Shown: positions 17,311 through 26,732, counted from the first letter of the stretch. The stretch is DNA of 64,000 bases from Maribellus luteus (GCF_003576475.1 NZ_QWGR01000001.1:372001-436000), one strand, 5' to 3'. Program-made: numbers and translations. The notes: a model not told the origin generated them from the letters alone.

Positions 17311-17345
17311 ACAAAAAAGCCTGCAAATCATCTGATTTACAGGCT
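17311..17345 (-). terminator. Terminator of the tRNA-Ser/tRNA-Pro unit
   Basis: On the minus strand AGCCTG/CAGGCT with inner AAATCA/TGATTT and a 2-nt loop, followed by six T. It lies 28 nt past the tRNA-Pro 3' end, as expected for a shared tRNA transcript. Confidence 0.88.
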
Positions 17346-17372
17346 AAGGGTGAATTGTGATTTTTCTATTCG

Positions 17373-17447
17373 TCGGGATACCAGGATTCGAACCTGGGAC
17401 CCCCTGCTCCCAAAGCAGGTGCGCTAACCGGACTGCGCTACATCCCG
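17373..17447 (-). tRNA. tRNA-Pro(TGG)
   Basis: Cloverleaf on the minus strand: acceptor CGGGATG/TATCCCG with discriminator A, D-arm GCGC/GCGC, anticodon arm CCTGC-TTTGGGA-GCAGG giving anticodon TGG, and T-arm CCAGG-TTCGAAT-CCTGG. CCA is not encoded. It follows tRNA-Ser by 13 bp. Confidence 0.97.
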
Positions 17448-17459
17448 AATTTATGTATC

Positions 17460-17547
<88 letters not shown>

Positions 17548-17972
17548 TGAATATGGTAAAGCTGCCAAATTTCATCTCGCCTCTCAGCGAATTCATTTTA
17601 ACTTTATCACAATTTCAAAAAACGCGTTGTTTTTTCGTGCGTGCAAAAGTAGAAATTGTTTTTACATTGGCAAAGCTTTTGGCTAAAAAACCAAAACTTT
17701 TTTTGACCTCCATTTTTCCGCTTTCCACGAGAACTTGGATAAGTGATTTTAGATCAATTGTTAGGACTACAACAACGGTCAAGATATTTTTTATACTCCT
17801 TTCATCTTTTTTTCACTTCCCCCGTAAGCCAACTATTCCGAAGACATATTTAATGCTTGTTACTTCGGGTTTGTGTAATCCTTGTTTAGAAATCTTGTTT
17901 TAAGTCTAAACAAAATACTATTAGGTCTGTTATTGGTCTTGTTATAAACAGGAAACAATAAATACACATACA
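17548..17972. other. A+T-rich intergenic region upstream of folE
   Basis: 425 bp without a credible gene. It must hold the minus-strand promoter of the tRNA pair and the plus-strand promoter of folE, but no full Bacteroidota consensus is visible. The only structure seen is an inverted repeat TTGTTTAGA/TCTAAACAA at 17882-17913, about 60 bp before the folE start, a possible operator or leader hairpin. Confidence 0.5.
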
Positions 17973-18695
17973 ATGAAAATCGATACACAGAACGCAAAGG
18001 TGAACGGGAAGAATGGTTTTCATTCCAACGGTCATTCAACCGACATTGTCAATGGTTACGATGTAATGGGAGACAACCACGTAGGAACTTCGATTGACAC
18101 TCCGATGAGGGCCGACGCTTTTGAGCTTTCGGACGAAGAGAAGATGGCCGTCATAGAAGACCGTTTCAGAGATATTATGGAAGTGATGGGGCTTGATCTT
18201 ACGGATGACAGTTTGCAGGGGACTCCTCACCGGGTGGCAAAAATGTTTGTGAAAGAAGTATTCTATGGTCTTAATCCGGCGAATAAACCCAAAATATCAG
18301 TATTTGAAAATAAGTTTGGTTATGGTGAAATGCTGGTGGAGAAAAACATCAACATGAATTCAACCTGCGAGCATCATTTTTTGCCCATTGTTGGCAAGGC
18401 ACACGTAGCTTACATTTCAAACGGTGAAGTGATCGGTTTAAGCAAGATCAACCGGATTGTGGATTATTTTGCACGACGTCCGCAGGTACAGGAACGATTA
18501 ACGGTGCAAATCGCCAACGAATTAAAAGAAATTCTAAAAACCGAAGATGTGGCGGTGGTGATCGATGCCAAACACATGTGTGTTTCTTCGCGCGGTATTC
18601 AGGATGAAAGCAGTAGTACGGTAACGGCCGAGTATTCGGGTCGCTTTAAAGAACGCGCTACCCGCGAAGAGTTTCTTAAGTACATTGGTCTGTAA
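17973..18695 (+). CDS. folE: GTP cyclohydrolase I
   Basis: Converts GTP to 7,8-dihydroneopterin triphosphate, first step to folate and queuosine-type pterins. Zinc and active-site motifs are clear: NSTCEHHFLPI near residue 130, GLSKINRIVDYFARRPQVQE, and KHMCVSSRGIQD near 200. A polar N-terminal extension of about 50 residues precedes the conserved core; 240 aa in total. It is followed by a strong terminator and then glyA, so the two folate-related genes are adjacent but separately transcribed. Confidence 0.98.
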   Translation: MKIDTQNAKVNGKNGFHSNGHSTDIVNGYDVMGDNHVGTSIDTPMRADAFELSDEEKMAVIEDRFRDIMEVMGLDLTDDSLQGTPHRVAKMFVKEVFYGLNPANKPKISVFENKFGYGEMLVEKNINMNSTCEHHFLPIVGKAHVAYISNGEVIGLSKINRIVDYFARRPQVQERLTVQIANELKEILKTEDVAVVIDAKHMCVSSRGIQDESSSTVTAEYSGRFKERATREEFLKYIGL

Positions 18696-18782
18696 TCGCT
18701 GTATTTTCTGCTTCCCGGTTGGGAAAATCACTTTCGCACATTTTGTCAGCTTGCTGCGAAATAGTGGATGCTATATAGGTTA

Positions 18783-18823
18783 TGTCGTCCTGTTCAGAAA
18801 ATAATAGCAGGACGACACTTTTG
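18783..18823 (+). terminator. Terminator after folE
   Basis: Ten-base perfect stem TGTCGTCCTG/CAGGACGACA with a 15-nt loop followed by CTTTTG, about 90 nt after the folE stop. Confidence 0.7.
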
Positions 18824-18872
18824 TGTCTGTAGATTAATTGTTCAAAAATTATCCTATTTCTGTGTTCGGTCA

Positions 18873-18904
18873 TTTATCGACTGCTTTTATTTATATTAAC
18901 TTTG
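18873..18904 (+). promoter_or_regulatory. Bacteroidota-type promoter of glyA
   Basis: Minus-7 box TAACTTTG (18897-18904) matches TAnnTTTG; a near-match minus-33 TTTA sits at 18873 with a 20-nt spacer. The leader to the ATG at 18933 would be about 20 nt. Confidence 0.55.
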
Positions 18905-18932
18905 GGCTTTTAAAAATTTAAGATTCAAGGAA

Positions 18933-20213
18933 ATGAAGAGAGACACTTTGGTATTTGACATTATAAAGAAGGAGCACGAGCGCCAATTAGGTGGTATCGA
19001 GTTAATTGCTTCAGAAAACTTTGTAAGCGAGCAGGTTCTGGAAGCTATGGGCTCAGTAATGACCAACAAATATGCTGAAGGATATCCGGGTAAGAGATAT
19101 TACGGAGGTTGTCAGTTTGTGGATCAGACCGAGCAACTGGCCATCGATCGTATCAAGGAAATTTACGGTGCAGAATGGGCCAATGTTCAGCCACACTCGG
19201 GAGCGCAGGCAAATGCAGCCGTTTTAAGTGTGATTCTGAATCCGGGTGATGCTTTTCTTGGATTGGATCTTTCGCACGGTGGTCACCTTTCGCACGGTTC
19301 GCCCGTAAACTCGTCAGGCATCCTTTATAACCCGATTGCTTATAAAGTAAAAGAAGATACCGGCCTGGTGGATTACGACGAAATGGAAGCTTTGGCCATC
19401 GAGCACAAACCCAAACTGATCATTGGTGGTGCATCGGCATACAGCCGCGAGTGGGACTACAAACGCATGCGCGAAATTGCTGATAAAATTGGTGCATTGT
19501 TTATGGTAGACATGGCACACCCTGCCGGACTGATTGCTGCCGGTTTGCTGGACAACCCATTGAAATATGCTCACGTGGTTACTTCAACCACCCACAAAAC
19601 ATTGCGTGGTCCGCGCGGAGGTATCATTTTGATCGGAAAAGACTTTGAAAACCCATGGGGAATTACCACGAAAAAAGGTGAAGTTCGCATGATGTCTTCT
19701 CTGCTTGATTCATCTGTTTTCCCGGGACAACAGGGCGGTCCGCTGGAGCATGTTATTGCAGCCAAAGCCGTTGCTTTTGGCGAAGCACTTCTGCCCGAAT
19801 ACAAAGAATACCAGGCCCAGGTGAAAAAGAATGCGGCAGTTATGGCCCAGGCTTTTGTTGATTTGGGATACAAGGTGATCTCGGGAGGAACCGATAACCA
19901 CTCAATGCTGATCGATTTACGTACCAAATACCCTGAAATTACCGGTAAAATTGTTGAAAACACCATTGTGAAGGCCGAAATTACGGTGAACAAAAACATG
20001 GTTCCTTTCGACAGCCGTTCGCCTTTCCTGACTTCAGGTTTGCGTGTGGGAACTCCGGCGATTACAACCCGTGGCGTAAAAGAAGATTTGATGCCGGTGA
20101 TCGTTCAGCTGATTGACGATGCGATTGCCAACATCGAAAACGAAAAAATGATCCATTCAATTGGCGAAAAAGTACATAGTCTGATGAAAGATTATCCGCT
20201 GTTCGCATATTAG
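18933..20213 (+). CDS. glyA: Serine hydroxymethyltransferase
   Basis: PLP enzyme interconverting serine and glycine with tetrahydrofolate, the main source of one-carbon units. Full length (426 aa). Motifs: IASENFVS near residue 23, [13 protein letters not shown], the PLP-lysine stretch [13 protein letters not shown] near 221 and [14 protein letters not shown]. Lies downstream of folE, with its own promoter and terminator. Confidence 0.98.
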   Translation: MKRDTLVFDIIKKEHERQLGGIELIASENFVSEQVLEAMGSVMTNKYAEGYPGKRYYGGCQFVDQTEQLAIDRIKEIYGAEWANVQPHSGAQANAAVLSVILNPGDAFLGLDLSHGGHLSHGSPVNSSGILYNPIAYKVKEDTGLVDYDEMEALAIEHKPKLIIGGASAYSREWDYKRMREIADKIGALFMVDMAHPAGLIAAGLLDNPLKYAHVVTSTTHKTLRGPRGGIILIGKDFENPWGITTKKGEVRMMSSLLDSSVFPGQQGGPLEHVIAAKAVAFGEALLPEYKEYQAQVKKNAAVMAQAFVDLGYKVISGGTDNHSMLIDLRTKYPEITGKIVENTIVKAEITVNKNMVPFDSRSPFLTSGLRVGTPAITTRGVKEDLMPVIVQLIDDAIANIENEKMIHSIGEKVHSLMKDYPLFAY

Positions 20214-20276
20214 TTTAGTGTCCAAAGTTCAGAGTTCAGAGCAATCAGACTCTGAATAAAAAATAAAACTCAAAAG

Positions 20277-20306
20277 CCCTGAAGATTTTCTTCAGGGTTT
20301 TTGTTT
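20277..20306 (+). terminator. Terminator after glyA
   Basis: CCCTGAAGA/TCTTCAGGG perfect stem with a 3-nt loop and T-rich tail. It is bracketed by inverted copies of a GTTCAGAGTT word (20226-20241 and about 20325-20338), an intergenic repeat family. Confidence 0.85.
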
Positions 20307-20340
20307 TCTTTGAACTTTAAACATTAAACTCTGAACTACA

Positions 20341-21099
20341 GTGGAGTGGTACTTTGTTTTGGCACTGATCGGAACCGGAATTGCTGCCGGCTTTATCAAT
20401 ACTACTGCAGGAGGCGGTTCCATGTTAACGCTCCCTTTGCTGATGGCCATCGGGTTACCTGCCAATGTTGCCAACGGCACCAATCGTATCGCCATTTTAC
20501 TTCAAAATATTATCGGAGTAAGCACCTTTAAAAGCAAACACGTACTTGATCTTAAAACTGATTATAGACTGGCTGTTCCGGCGGTTGCAGGTTCGCTTGT
20601 CGGGGCATTGTTTGCTGTTGAAATGGATGTAAACCTGTTAAAAAAGGTCATCGCCGGTTTAATGGTGGTTTTGTTGCTGGTGGTAGTTTTAAAGCCAGAG
20701 GTTTGGGTGAAAGAACAGGTTGGAAAGGTAGAGGCAAAACCATCGGTGATGCAATACATTATCTTCTTCGGAATAGGTTTGTACGGTGGGTTTATTCAAA
20801 TGGGTGTTGGGTTTTTTCTATTGGCTGGACTGGTATTGGGCTGCGGGCACAACCTGGTGCGCGCCAATGCGGTAAAGGTTTTTATTGTGTTGATCTATAC
20901 CGTTTTTTCGCTCGGAATATTCATTTTTCATAAACAAATTGATGTTGTTGCGGGTCTAATACTTGCTGCCGGAAATATGCTCGGGGCCTGGCTGGGCGCC
21001 AATTTCACCGTTAAAGGAGGGGCAAAATATGTGCGCTATGTATTGATTCTGGCCATGGTTATTGTGATTTTAAATTTGTTTGGGGTGTTTGGAAAATAA
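20341..21099 (+). CDS. TSUP (TauE/SafE) family membrane transporter
   Basis: Predicted eight-helix inner-membrane permease of the sulfite exporter TauE/SafE family, which moves small sulfur or organic anions. Family motif GTGIAAGFINTTAGGGS near residues 10-26, and the repeated half GLYGGFIQMGVGFFLL near 145-160. Starts with GTG (20341); no better ATG lies near. 252 aa is normal. Cargo unknown. Confidence 0.9.
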   Translation: MEWYFVLALIGTGIAAGFINTTAGGGSMLTLPLLMAIGLPANVANGTNRIAILLQNIIGVSTFKSKHVLDLKTDYRLAVPAVAGSLVGALFAVEMDVNLLKKVIAGLMVVLLLVVVLKPEVWVKEQVGKVEAKPSVMQYIIFFGIGLYGGFIQMGVGFFLLAGLVLGCGHNLVRANAVKVFIVLIYTVFSLGIFIFHKQIDVVAGLILAAGNMLGAWLGANFTVKGGAKYVRYVLILAMVIVILNLFGVFGK

Positions 21100-21148
21100 A
21101 GCTATGAGCTGTGAGCCTCGAGCAAAATGTATTATTGGAAAAAGAACA

Positions 21149-21195
21149 ATTTCCCCTCTCTGAGGGGAATACCCGAAGGGAAGGGGTGATTACCT
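21149..21195. repeat. CCCCTC-type intergenic repeat
   Basis: Palindromic CCCCTC-TCT-GAGGGG followed by ACCCGAAGGGAAGGGGTG. A short GAGCTATGAGC-like repetition precedes it from 21103. Such G-rich palindromic words recur between genes in many Bacteroidota genomes. No T-run, so not a classical terminator. Confidence 0.5.
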
Positions 21196-21213
21196 TTTAA
21201 ATACAGTTTCGAA

Positions 21214-22122
21214 TTGAAGGAAAAGACTAAAATACCGGTTACTGTTATCACCGGCTTTTTGGGAGCCGGGAAAACTACCTTTATCAATCAGCTGCTAAAA
21301 CAATGTGCTGAAAACAAGTTTGCTTTGGTGGAAAATGAATTTGGCGAAGTGGCGATTGATACCCAACTCATAAAAGGGGTGGATGCCAGTCAAATGTTCG
21401 AACTAAAGCAAGGATGCATTTGCTGTACCATTACCGATGAATACGAGCTGGTGTTACAGGAATTGGCCGATCGTTTTCCAGAGGTGGAGCATTTACTGAT
21501 CGAAACCACAGGTGTGGCCGATCCGGCGCCTGTTATTCAGCCTTTTTTTGCTGACGAGAACCTGAAGGAACTCTATTCGTACAACGGAACCATTTGTTTG
21601 TACGATGCTCTTCATTTTGACAATCAACCTGAAAAGGAGATTAGCCTGAAGCAACTGGCGGTGGCCGATCTCGTGCTGGTCAACAAATCGGAGGGATTAA
21701 ACGATGATGAAAAAGAGCAAAAACGTACCGGAATTGCGGCGTTTAATCCTTTTACCAGGATCATGTTTTCGGATTATGGCAGCGCTGCCGAGATTGATCT
21801 AAACAACATTCAGCGAAAAAAGCGAACAGCGTTTGACTTTGCCTCTTTCGGAACAGGACACAGCCATATTGAAACCAGGCTGATGGAATTCGACAAGCCC
21901 ATCAACAAGAACGAATTTCTACGCTGGTTTTCTTATTTAATGGATGTAAACAAGCGTCTGATATACCGAACCAAAGGAATACTCTATTTCGAGAACGAAC
22001 CATTTGAATATATTTTGCAGGGAATAGGTGGCAACTTCGAACTAACAGAAGGAGATTTGGTACTTGAACCGGGAGAAAGCAAAGTCGTTTTTATCGGGAA
22101 GCTGGAAGGTATTCAGTTTTAA
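21214..22122 (+). CDS. COG0523 (CobW/YeiR-type) GTP-binding metallochaperone
   Basis: G3E-family GTPase involved in metal (often zinc) delivery. Walker A GFLGAGKTTF near residues 13-22, Walker B/zinc-site region with the diagnostic CxCC motif GCICCT near 70, ETTGVADPAP near 100, NKSEG as G4 and a shortened CobW C-terminal domain. Starts with TTG at 21214; no ATG precedes the P-loop. 302 aa. No zinc-regulated gene is adjacent, so the client is unknown. Confidence 0.92.
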   Translation: MKEKTKIPVTVITGFLGAGKTTFINQLLKQCAENKFALVENEFGEVAIDTQLIKGVDASQMFELKQGCICCTITDEYELVLQELADRFPEVEHLLIETTGVADPAPVIQPFFADENLKELYSYNGTICLYDALHFDNQPEKEISLKQLAVADLVLVNKSEGLNDDEKEQKRTGIAAFNPFTRIMFSDYGSAAEIDLNNIQRKKRTAFDFASFGTGHSHIETRLMEFDKPINKNEFLRWFSYLMDVNKRLIYRTKGILYFENEPFEYILQGIGGNFELTEGDLVLEPGESKVVFIGKLEGIQF

Positions 22123-22141
22123 TGTTTTGTTTCGGAATGGA

Positions 22142-22837
22142 TTAATACCAACCCATAAATTGCAGTAAAATTACTATCAGAACAGTTGTTAAAGCAGCTA
22201 CTCCGATTGCCAGTCCGCTCATGGCACCTTCTGTTTCACCCATTTCAATGGCTTTGGTGGTTCCCAGTGCATGCGACGAGGTTCCAATACTCAGTCCTTT
22301 TGCCACCGGATGTGTTACACGTAGTAATTTCAGCATAAAAGGAGCGATGGACGCGCCCAGTAAGCCGGTAATCATGATCGAAATGATGGTGATTCCTTCG
22401 TTTGCCTGTAACATATCGCTCAGCCCGATCCCGATGGGTGTGGTAACCGAATGGCCAATGAGGGAACGCTCCAGAAATTCGTTCATCCCCAGTAAACGAC
22501 TTAGTACAATCACCGAAACAATGGCCGAAACAACTCCGGAAACAATGCCTCCGATGATCGAATATTTGTGTTCTACCAGGAGTCTGCGATGGCGATACAA
22601 GGGCAGGGCCAAAACAACCGTAACCGGCCCCAAAAGCGCGTGGATAACTCCTCCGCCTTTCATATAATGTTCGTAAGGAATTTCGCCCAAAACAAGGATG
22701 CAGATAATGATAACGGTCGATAACAAAAGCGGATTGAGCCAGTTAAAACCCGATTTTCGTCGGACAAGCGAAATAAGATAAAAGCAGCCTACTGTCAGGA
22801 AAATACCGAAAAGGTGTGCGTTGGTTATCGTTTCCAT
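22142..22837 (-). CDS. LrgB/CidB-family membrane protein
   Basis: Inner-membrane partner of the LrgA/CidA holin-like pair, linked in other bacteria to autolysis control and glycolate/pyruvate transport. Several hydrophobic helices and the family motifs SLIGHSVTTPIGIGLS and GTSSHALGTTKAIEMGE. Overlaps the lrgA-like gene by 13 bp, implying coupled translation. 231 aa. Confidence 0.93.
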   Translation of the reverse strand: METITNAHLFGIFLTVGCFYLISLVRRKSGFNWLNPLLLSTVIIICILVLGEIPYEHYMKGGGVIHALLGPVTVVLALPLYRHRRLLVEHKYSIIGGIVSGVVSAIVSVIVLSRLLGMNEFLERSLIGHSVTTPIGIGLSDMLQANEGITIISIMITGLLGASIAPFMLKLLRVTHPVAKGLSIGTSSHALGTTKAIEMGETEGAMSGLAIGVAALTTVLIVILLQFMGWY

Positions 22838-23184
22838 TTTTCTTTCAGATTGATTAAGAGCTGGGTAGACAAGGCCGTAACCGACAAAACGATAACTGTT
22901 GACAAAACCACCACCAGCGCGGTTTGAAAATAGTACCCGTCTAAAGCGTGGTAAGAGACCAGAACACCTACGGTTGCCGGAATAAAAAAGAAGCCCATAT
23001 TTTGGATCATAAAGTCGGCAGTTTCGCGGATGTGCTTTTCTTTCAGAACGCCGGTAAGCAGCAAAACCAGGAGTAAGATCATGCCGGTAATTGATCCCGG
23101 AATGGGGAGGTGGAGGTAGCGGCTCAGCAAGTCGCCCGCCAGGTTAATCCCCAGAATAATAAAAAGTTGTTTAAATACTTTCAT
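22825..23184 (-). CDS. LrgA/CidA-family holin-like protein
   Basis: Four-helix small membrane protein (119 aa) with the family motif LPIPGSITGMILLLVLLL near residues 26-43. It precedes and overlaps the lrgB-like gene and follows the HAD phosphatase by 26 bp, giving a HAD-lrgA-lrgB operon. Confidence 0.93.
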   Translation of the reverse strand: MKVFKQLFIILGINLAGDLLSRYLHLPIPGSITGMILLLVLLLTGVLKEKHIRETADFMIQNMGFFFIPATVGVLVSYHALDGYYFQTALVVVLSTVIVLSVTALSTQLLINLKEKWKR

Positions 23185-23210
23185 AACGAGTTGTGTGATG
23201 AAAGGCCTGA

Positions 23211-23795
23211 TTAGTAGGTGTACGGACGAACGTCGGTTATAAACATACCGGCAGTTTTGGCGGCTTCGATCCCCAATACGCCGTCTTCAAAAACCTGGCA
23301 CTCGTGTGCCTGAACGCCCATTAATTCCGCACATTTTAAAAATGTTTCGGGTTGTGGTTTGTGACGGGTAACATCGTCAGCACTTACCACGGCTTCAAAG
23401 TACTTGTTTAATCCGAGTGCTTCCAGCTGAACTTCAGCACTTCGCCGGCTGGCGCCTGTTCCAATGGCCATCGGGAGCTTTCCGTGGTGTTCAAATACCA
23501 GATCAAGCACCGGTTTGTGAGGCTTTAGCAGCGAAGCGTGCTCCCAAAACAATTCCTGTTTCATCCTGACAATTTTTTCAGGTGCTTCGTTTACTCCGTA
23601 TTTTTCTACCACGCGCTTTGCAAAATCGATGGTGGGCCGGCCTGTTAATTCGTAAAGAATCTGAGGATCGAAATTAAATCCGAATTGTTCGGCAATCATC
23701 TCCCAGGTTTTCAGGTGGACCGGAAGTGAATCGGACAGTGTCCCGTCCAAATCAAAGATCAGGGCTTTTGCCTCCGGATGAACTGTTATTCCCAT
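23211..23795 (-). CDS. HAD-superfamily hydrolase, beta-phosphoglucomutase-like
   Basis: HAD subfamily IA phosphatase/phosphomutase. Nucleophile motif FDLDGTLSDS near residue 14, cap domain with TGRPTIDFAKRVVE, motif II GTGASR, KPQPETFLKCAELMG and the motif IV EDGVLGIEAAKTAGM. 194 aa. First gene of an operon with lrgA and lrgB. LrgAB homologues move glycolate in some organisms and phosphoglycolate phosphatases belong to this HAD class, so a small-acid salvage link is possible but unproven. Confidence 0.92.
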   Translation of the reverse strand: MGITVHPEAKALIFDLDGTLSDSLPVHLKTWEMIAEQFGFNFDPQILYELTGRPTIDFAKRVVEKYGVNEAPEKIVRMKQELFWEHASLLKPHKPVLDLVFEHHGKLPMAIGTGASRRSAEVQLEALGLNKYFEAVVSADDVTRHKPQPETFLKCAELMGVQAHECQVFEDGVLGIEAAKTAGMFITDVRPYTY

Positions 23796-23812
23796 GTTTA
23801 ATTATTTGCCGG

Positions 23813-23820
23813 CAAAGGTA
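23813..23820 (-). promoter_or_regulatory. Minus-7 box upstream of HAD-lrgAB
   Basis: TACCTTTG on the minus strand, 18 nt before the HAD start codon, matches TAnnTTTG. No good minus-33 TTTG is visible at the expected distance. Confidence 0.4.
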
Positions 23821-23910
23821 ACAGAAGCCGCTGAGAAGTACCTTGCCTTATGAAGCCAGCGTAAAAATTTAATTATCAGTTAAAAGAAAGCGTTGTGGTT
23901 GAAACGACAA

Positions 23911-23936
23911 ATAAAAAGGGGACTTTGCGGGTCCCC
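23911..23936 (-). terminator. Terminator after the SIMPL-domain gene
   Basis: On the minus strand GGGGAC/GTCCCC with a 7-nt loop followed by TTTTTAT, 27 nt past the stop codon of the SIMPL gene. Confidence 0.85.
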
Positions 23937-23962
23937 TTCGTTCTTATCTGTTGTGTGGCTGA

Positions 23963-24691
23963 TTATTGGTTAATTTCCCACGAAATAAAAATATTGGTGT
24001 GCATTTCCACTTCATCCGGGTTGAGTACATCCGTAATTTTGGCTGCAGCTTCCTCCTGATCCATCATGGCAAACATCCGCAGTTCGGGTTGTACCGGCCC
24101 AATAGGTCTTTGGGGTTCCCCGTACTGAATGTTTTTGATTTTTCCGAGCGAGGCACCCGAAGCTTTGGCAATCCATTCGGCTTTCTGACGGGCATCCTGC
24201 ACTGCCAGCGAAATCAGCTTTTCTTTTACTGTTTCCATTTGTTCTTCGGAAAGCGAAAAATTGAGGTTGAAGTTCGATTCCAGGTTGTCTTTTATCAACT
24301 CAAAGATCTTATCGTTCTTTTTGTAATCCCGTTTGGTTCGGATCGTCACCGGAATATTGGCTTCGTAACCATCAAAAACAGACTGCCGCAGTTCCGGATC
24401 GTATTTCTGGATTTCGCGGATTGAATAATTATTGGCTTTAATCAAATCTTTGTCGATGCCGTTTTTTACAAAGAGTTTCTTTATGTTATCCATTTTTTCA
24501 ACCGCCATTTCGGCACACTTTGTATAGTTGTTGTCTTTTACGCTCAGGTTCACTGTAAACGACAAATCTTCGGGCATCAGCTTAACCGATGATTTTCCTT
24601 CCACCGCCATTTGGGCGCCTGTTGCCGCCGACTGCGCAAACGATGTTGCTGTAATACTTATAACAGCAAGTACTAATAGGATCTTTTTCAT
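23963..24691 (-). CDS. SIMPL (DUF541) domain periplasmic protein
   Basis: Exported protein (signal peptide MKKILLVLAVISITATSFAQ) of the SIMPL/YggE family, oligomeric periplasmic proteins of uncertain role, reported in stress and in binding partners. Conserved blocks: VEGKSSVKLMPEDLSFTV near 30 and LAVQDARQKAEWIAKASG near 170. 242 aa, monocistronic with its own terminator. Confidence 0.9.
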   Translation of the reverse strand: MKKILLVLAVISITATSFAQSAATGAQMAVEGKSSVKLMPEDLSFTVNLSVKDNNYTKCAEMAVEKMDNIKKLFVKNGIDKDLIKANNYSIREIQKYDPELRQSVFDGYEANIPVTIRTKRDYKKNDKIFELIKDNLESNFNLNFSLSEEQMETVKEKLISLAVQDARQKAEWIAKASGASLGKIKNIQYGEPQRPIGPVQPELRMFAMMDQEEAAAKITDVLNPDEVEMHTNIFISWEINQ

Positions 24692-24842
24692 GACTTACTT
24701 TTTAATAATTTGTGTTGTATGTTTTCTGTTCTGGCTCAGCAGGGATACAAAATAAATGCCAGAAGTTAGCTGACTCACGTTGATGCTGTTGATTTGTTTA
24801 CGACCTTTCTATTTTTCGTTGGAAAATGAAGCCTGCGGTGTT

Positions 24843-25730
24843 TTACGATAAATTTGCTTTAAAAAAGTCGATGGTTCGTTGCCAGGCCAGTTTGGCGGCA
24901 GCTTCGTCGTAGCGGGGTGTGGTATCGTTGTGAAAGCCGTGATTTACGCCTTCGTACATGTAGGCAGTATATTTTTTACCGTTGGCTTTTAATGCCGCTT
25001 CGTAGGCGGGCCAGCCTGCATTTACCCGTTGGTCGAGCGATGCAAAATGGAGCAGGAGAGGGGCCTTTATTTGAGGAACATCCCCGGCTTCCGGCTGTCC
25101 TCCGTAAAACGGAACGGCCGCCTTTAAATCCGGTACCCGCACCGCCATCATGTTCGAGATCCAGCCGCCAAAGCAGAAACCAACTACGCCAACGTTTCCA
25201 TCACATTCGGGGTGATTTTTGAGGGTTTCGAACGCAGCTATAAAATCCTCCAGCATCTCATTTCGGTCGCGTTTGCTTTGCAGTTCACGCCCATCATCGT
25301 CGTTGCCCGGGTAACCACCCAGCGGTGTTAAAGCATCCGGCGAAAGCGAAATGAATCCTTCCAAAGCGGCGCGTCGTCCCACATCGGCAATGTGTGGATT
25401 CAGACCCCGGTTTTCATGAACCACCACAATTCCGGGTAGTTTTTTCGCATGACCGGCAGGTCTCGAAAGCTGTCCTTTGATTTTTCCTCCACCTTTGGAT
25501 GAAGTATATTCGATGGTCTCAGTTTTTAAACGGCTGTCATCGGCCTTTACCTGGATTTTTTCCTGGTAATCGGGCATTATAAAACTCATCAGCGACGAAA
25601 CCGTCAATCCGCCCACCGCGTAGGCTGAAAGTCGTTCCATAAATTGCCGGCGATCGATCTTGTTGTGGGCGTACTCGTCGTACAGGTCAAATACGCCCTG
25701 ATCGAGTTGTTCTTTTTTTAGGTGTTTCAT
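24843..25730 (-). CDS. Dienelactone hydrolase-family protein with Tat-like signal
   Basis: Alpha/beta hydrolase with a Cys nucleophile. Catalytic triad visible: GFCFGG (Cys), LDQRVNAG (Asp) and GVNHGFHN (His). A twin-arginine stretch [16 protein letters not shown] near residues 25-40 followed by a hydrophobic run suggests Tat export or anchoring. ATG 25730 is chosen over an in-frame start at 25808, because palindromes at 25729-25775 look regulatory. 295 aa. Broad substrate range in the family, so the natural ester or lactone is unknown. Confidence 0.9.
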   Translation of the reverse strand: MKHLKKEQLDQGVFDLYDEYAHNKIDRRQFMERLSAYAVGGLTVSSLMSFIMPDYQEKIQVKADDSRLKTETIEYTSSKGGGKIKGQLSRPAGHAKKLPGIVVVHENRGLNPHIADVGRRAALEGFISLSPDALTPLGGYPGNDDDGRELQSKRDRNEMLEDFIAAFETLKNHPECDGNVGVVGFCFGGWISNMMAVRVPDLKAAVPFYGGQPEAGDVPQIKAPLLLHFASLDQRVNAGWPAYEAALKANGKKYTAYMYEGVNHGFHNDTTPRYDEAAAKLAWQRTIDFFKANLS

Positions 25731-25775
25731 GGAAAAGTATTTTCCATAAAAACCTGAACAAGAACGTTTTTGTTC
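25729..25775 (-). promoter_or_regulatory. Two palindromes at the dienelactone hydrolase start
   Basis: ATGGAAAA-GTA-TTTTCCAT (25729-25747) is a perfect inverted repeat covering the start codon; GAACAAGAACGTTTTTGTTC (25756-25775) is a near-palindrome just upstream. They could be an operator plus a start-sequestering mRNA hairpin. Confidence 0.4.
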
Positions 25776-25844
25776 AATCGGGGAAAAGACTTTTAACGAG
25801 TTTGACAAAGAGTAATGATGAAGAAGTTATGGCTGCACGGGCCA

Positions 25845-26732
25845 CTAATTGAGCGGTAAAATACGTTGTGGCTCGTTTCCAAAACCTGTAACTTCAATTG
25901 CAGTCTCACTAAGTTTTATGATGGCGAATGAGTTGATAGCTTCTGTTTCAACCATGCCTTTCATGTTTAAAAAATGGATGCCATCCAAAAATGTATAGTT
26001 GCCCGCATGATTGTGCCCATTCATCCAGCACTTTACCGCATCGTATTTTTTCAGGATATCAACCACTTCTTCGGCATTCCAAAGCGCATGTGCTTCGAAG
26101 GGGAGCAGCGGATAATGACAAAACAAAATTACTTTTTGCCGGGCGGCTTGTGCTTCCTGAAGCTCGTGTTCCATCCATTGAAGTTGTTCTTTTCCAATTC
26201 CTCCGTTCCATTCGTGGTAATTGGGTTTGCCTTCGTCTTTCAACTTTGACGTAAGCGTCTTGGCTTTTTCTACGGTTTCCGGATCGTTCGATTGAAAAGT
26301 CAGATCATTTCCGTTCAGAAAAATAAAACGCCACCCTTTCTGTACAAACGAATACCAGCTCTTTTCGAGCTTTAGTTTTTGCGGTACCTGCTCAAAATAT
26401 TCGCTTTTAACCGATAGATCGTGGTTGCCTATTACCTGGAAAATTTCTGCTTTTGATTGTTCCAGGATCGGATAAACGCTGTCGTAACTGGAAAAATTCT
26501 TGTCGATCAGGTCTCCCAGTCCAACAACAAAGTCCACCTTGTGGCTATTGAAATGTTCGATACAATCGTGTAGTTTCTGAAGCGAGTTTCGGTAAAAACG
26601 CGTGCCTTTGGTGTCGCAGTCGCAATACTGGCAATCGGCAAATACTCCCAATTGAATTTGCGATTTTGCTGCCTGGCTAAAACCAATCAGGCATACAACA
26701 AAAAAGAGTTTTACCAGCGATTTCTTTGTCAT
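25845..26732 (-). CDS. Secreted metallophosphoesterase, ADPRibase-Mn-like
   Basis: Calcineurin-like phosphoesterase with signal peptide (to about residue 25). Metal motifs: GVFADCQYCD, GLGDLID, IGNHDL, LFCHYPLLP and MNGHNHAG. The DxQY start and the order of blocks resemble manganese-dependent ADP-ribose/CDP-alcohol diphosphatases. 295 aa. Separate from the dienelactone hydrolase by 37 bp after its stop, so the two may be co-transcribed. Confidence 0.9.
   Translation of the reverse strand: MTKKSLVKLFFVVCLIGFSQAAKSQIQLGVFADCQYCDCDTKGTRFYRNSLQKLHDCIEHFNSHKVDFVVGLGDLIDKNFSSYDSVYPILEQSKAEIFQVIGNHDLSVKSEYFEQVPQKLKLEKSWYSFVQKGWRFIFLNGNDLTFQSNDPETVEKAKTLTSKLKDEGKPNYHEWNGGIGKEQLQWMEHELQEAQAARQKVILFCHYPLLPFEAHALWNAEEVVDILKKYDAVKCWMNGHNHAGNYTFLDGIHFLNMKGMVETEAINSFAIIKLSETAIEVTGFGNEPQRILPLN

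Noticed and set aside
17553-17903. 116-codon plus-strand ORF upstream of folE
   Set aside because: Low-complexity A+T-rich translation without family pattern, begins at the tRNA-Ser end.
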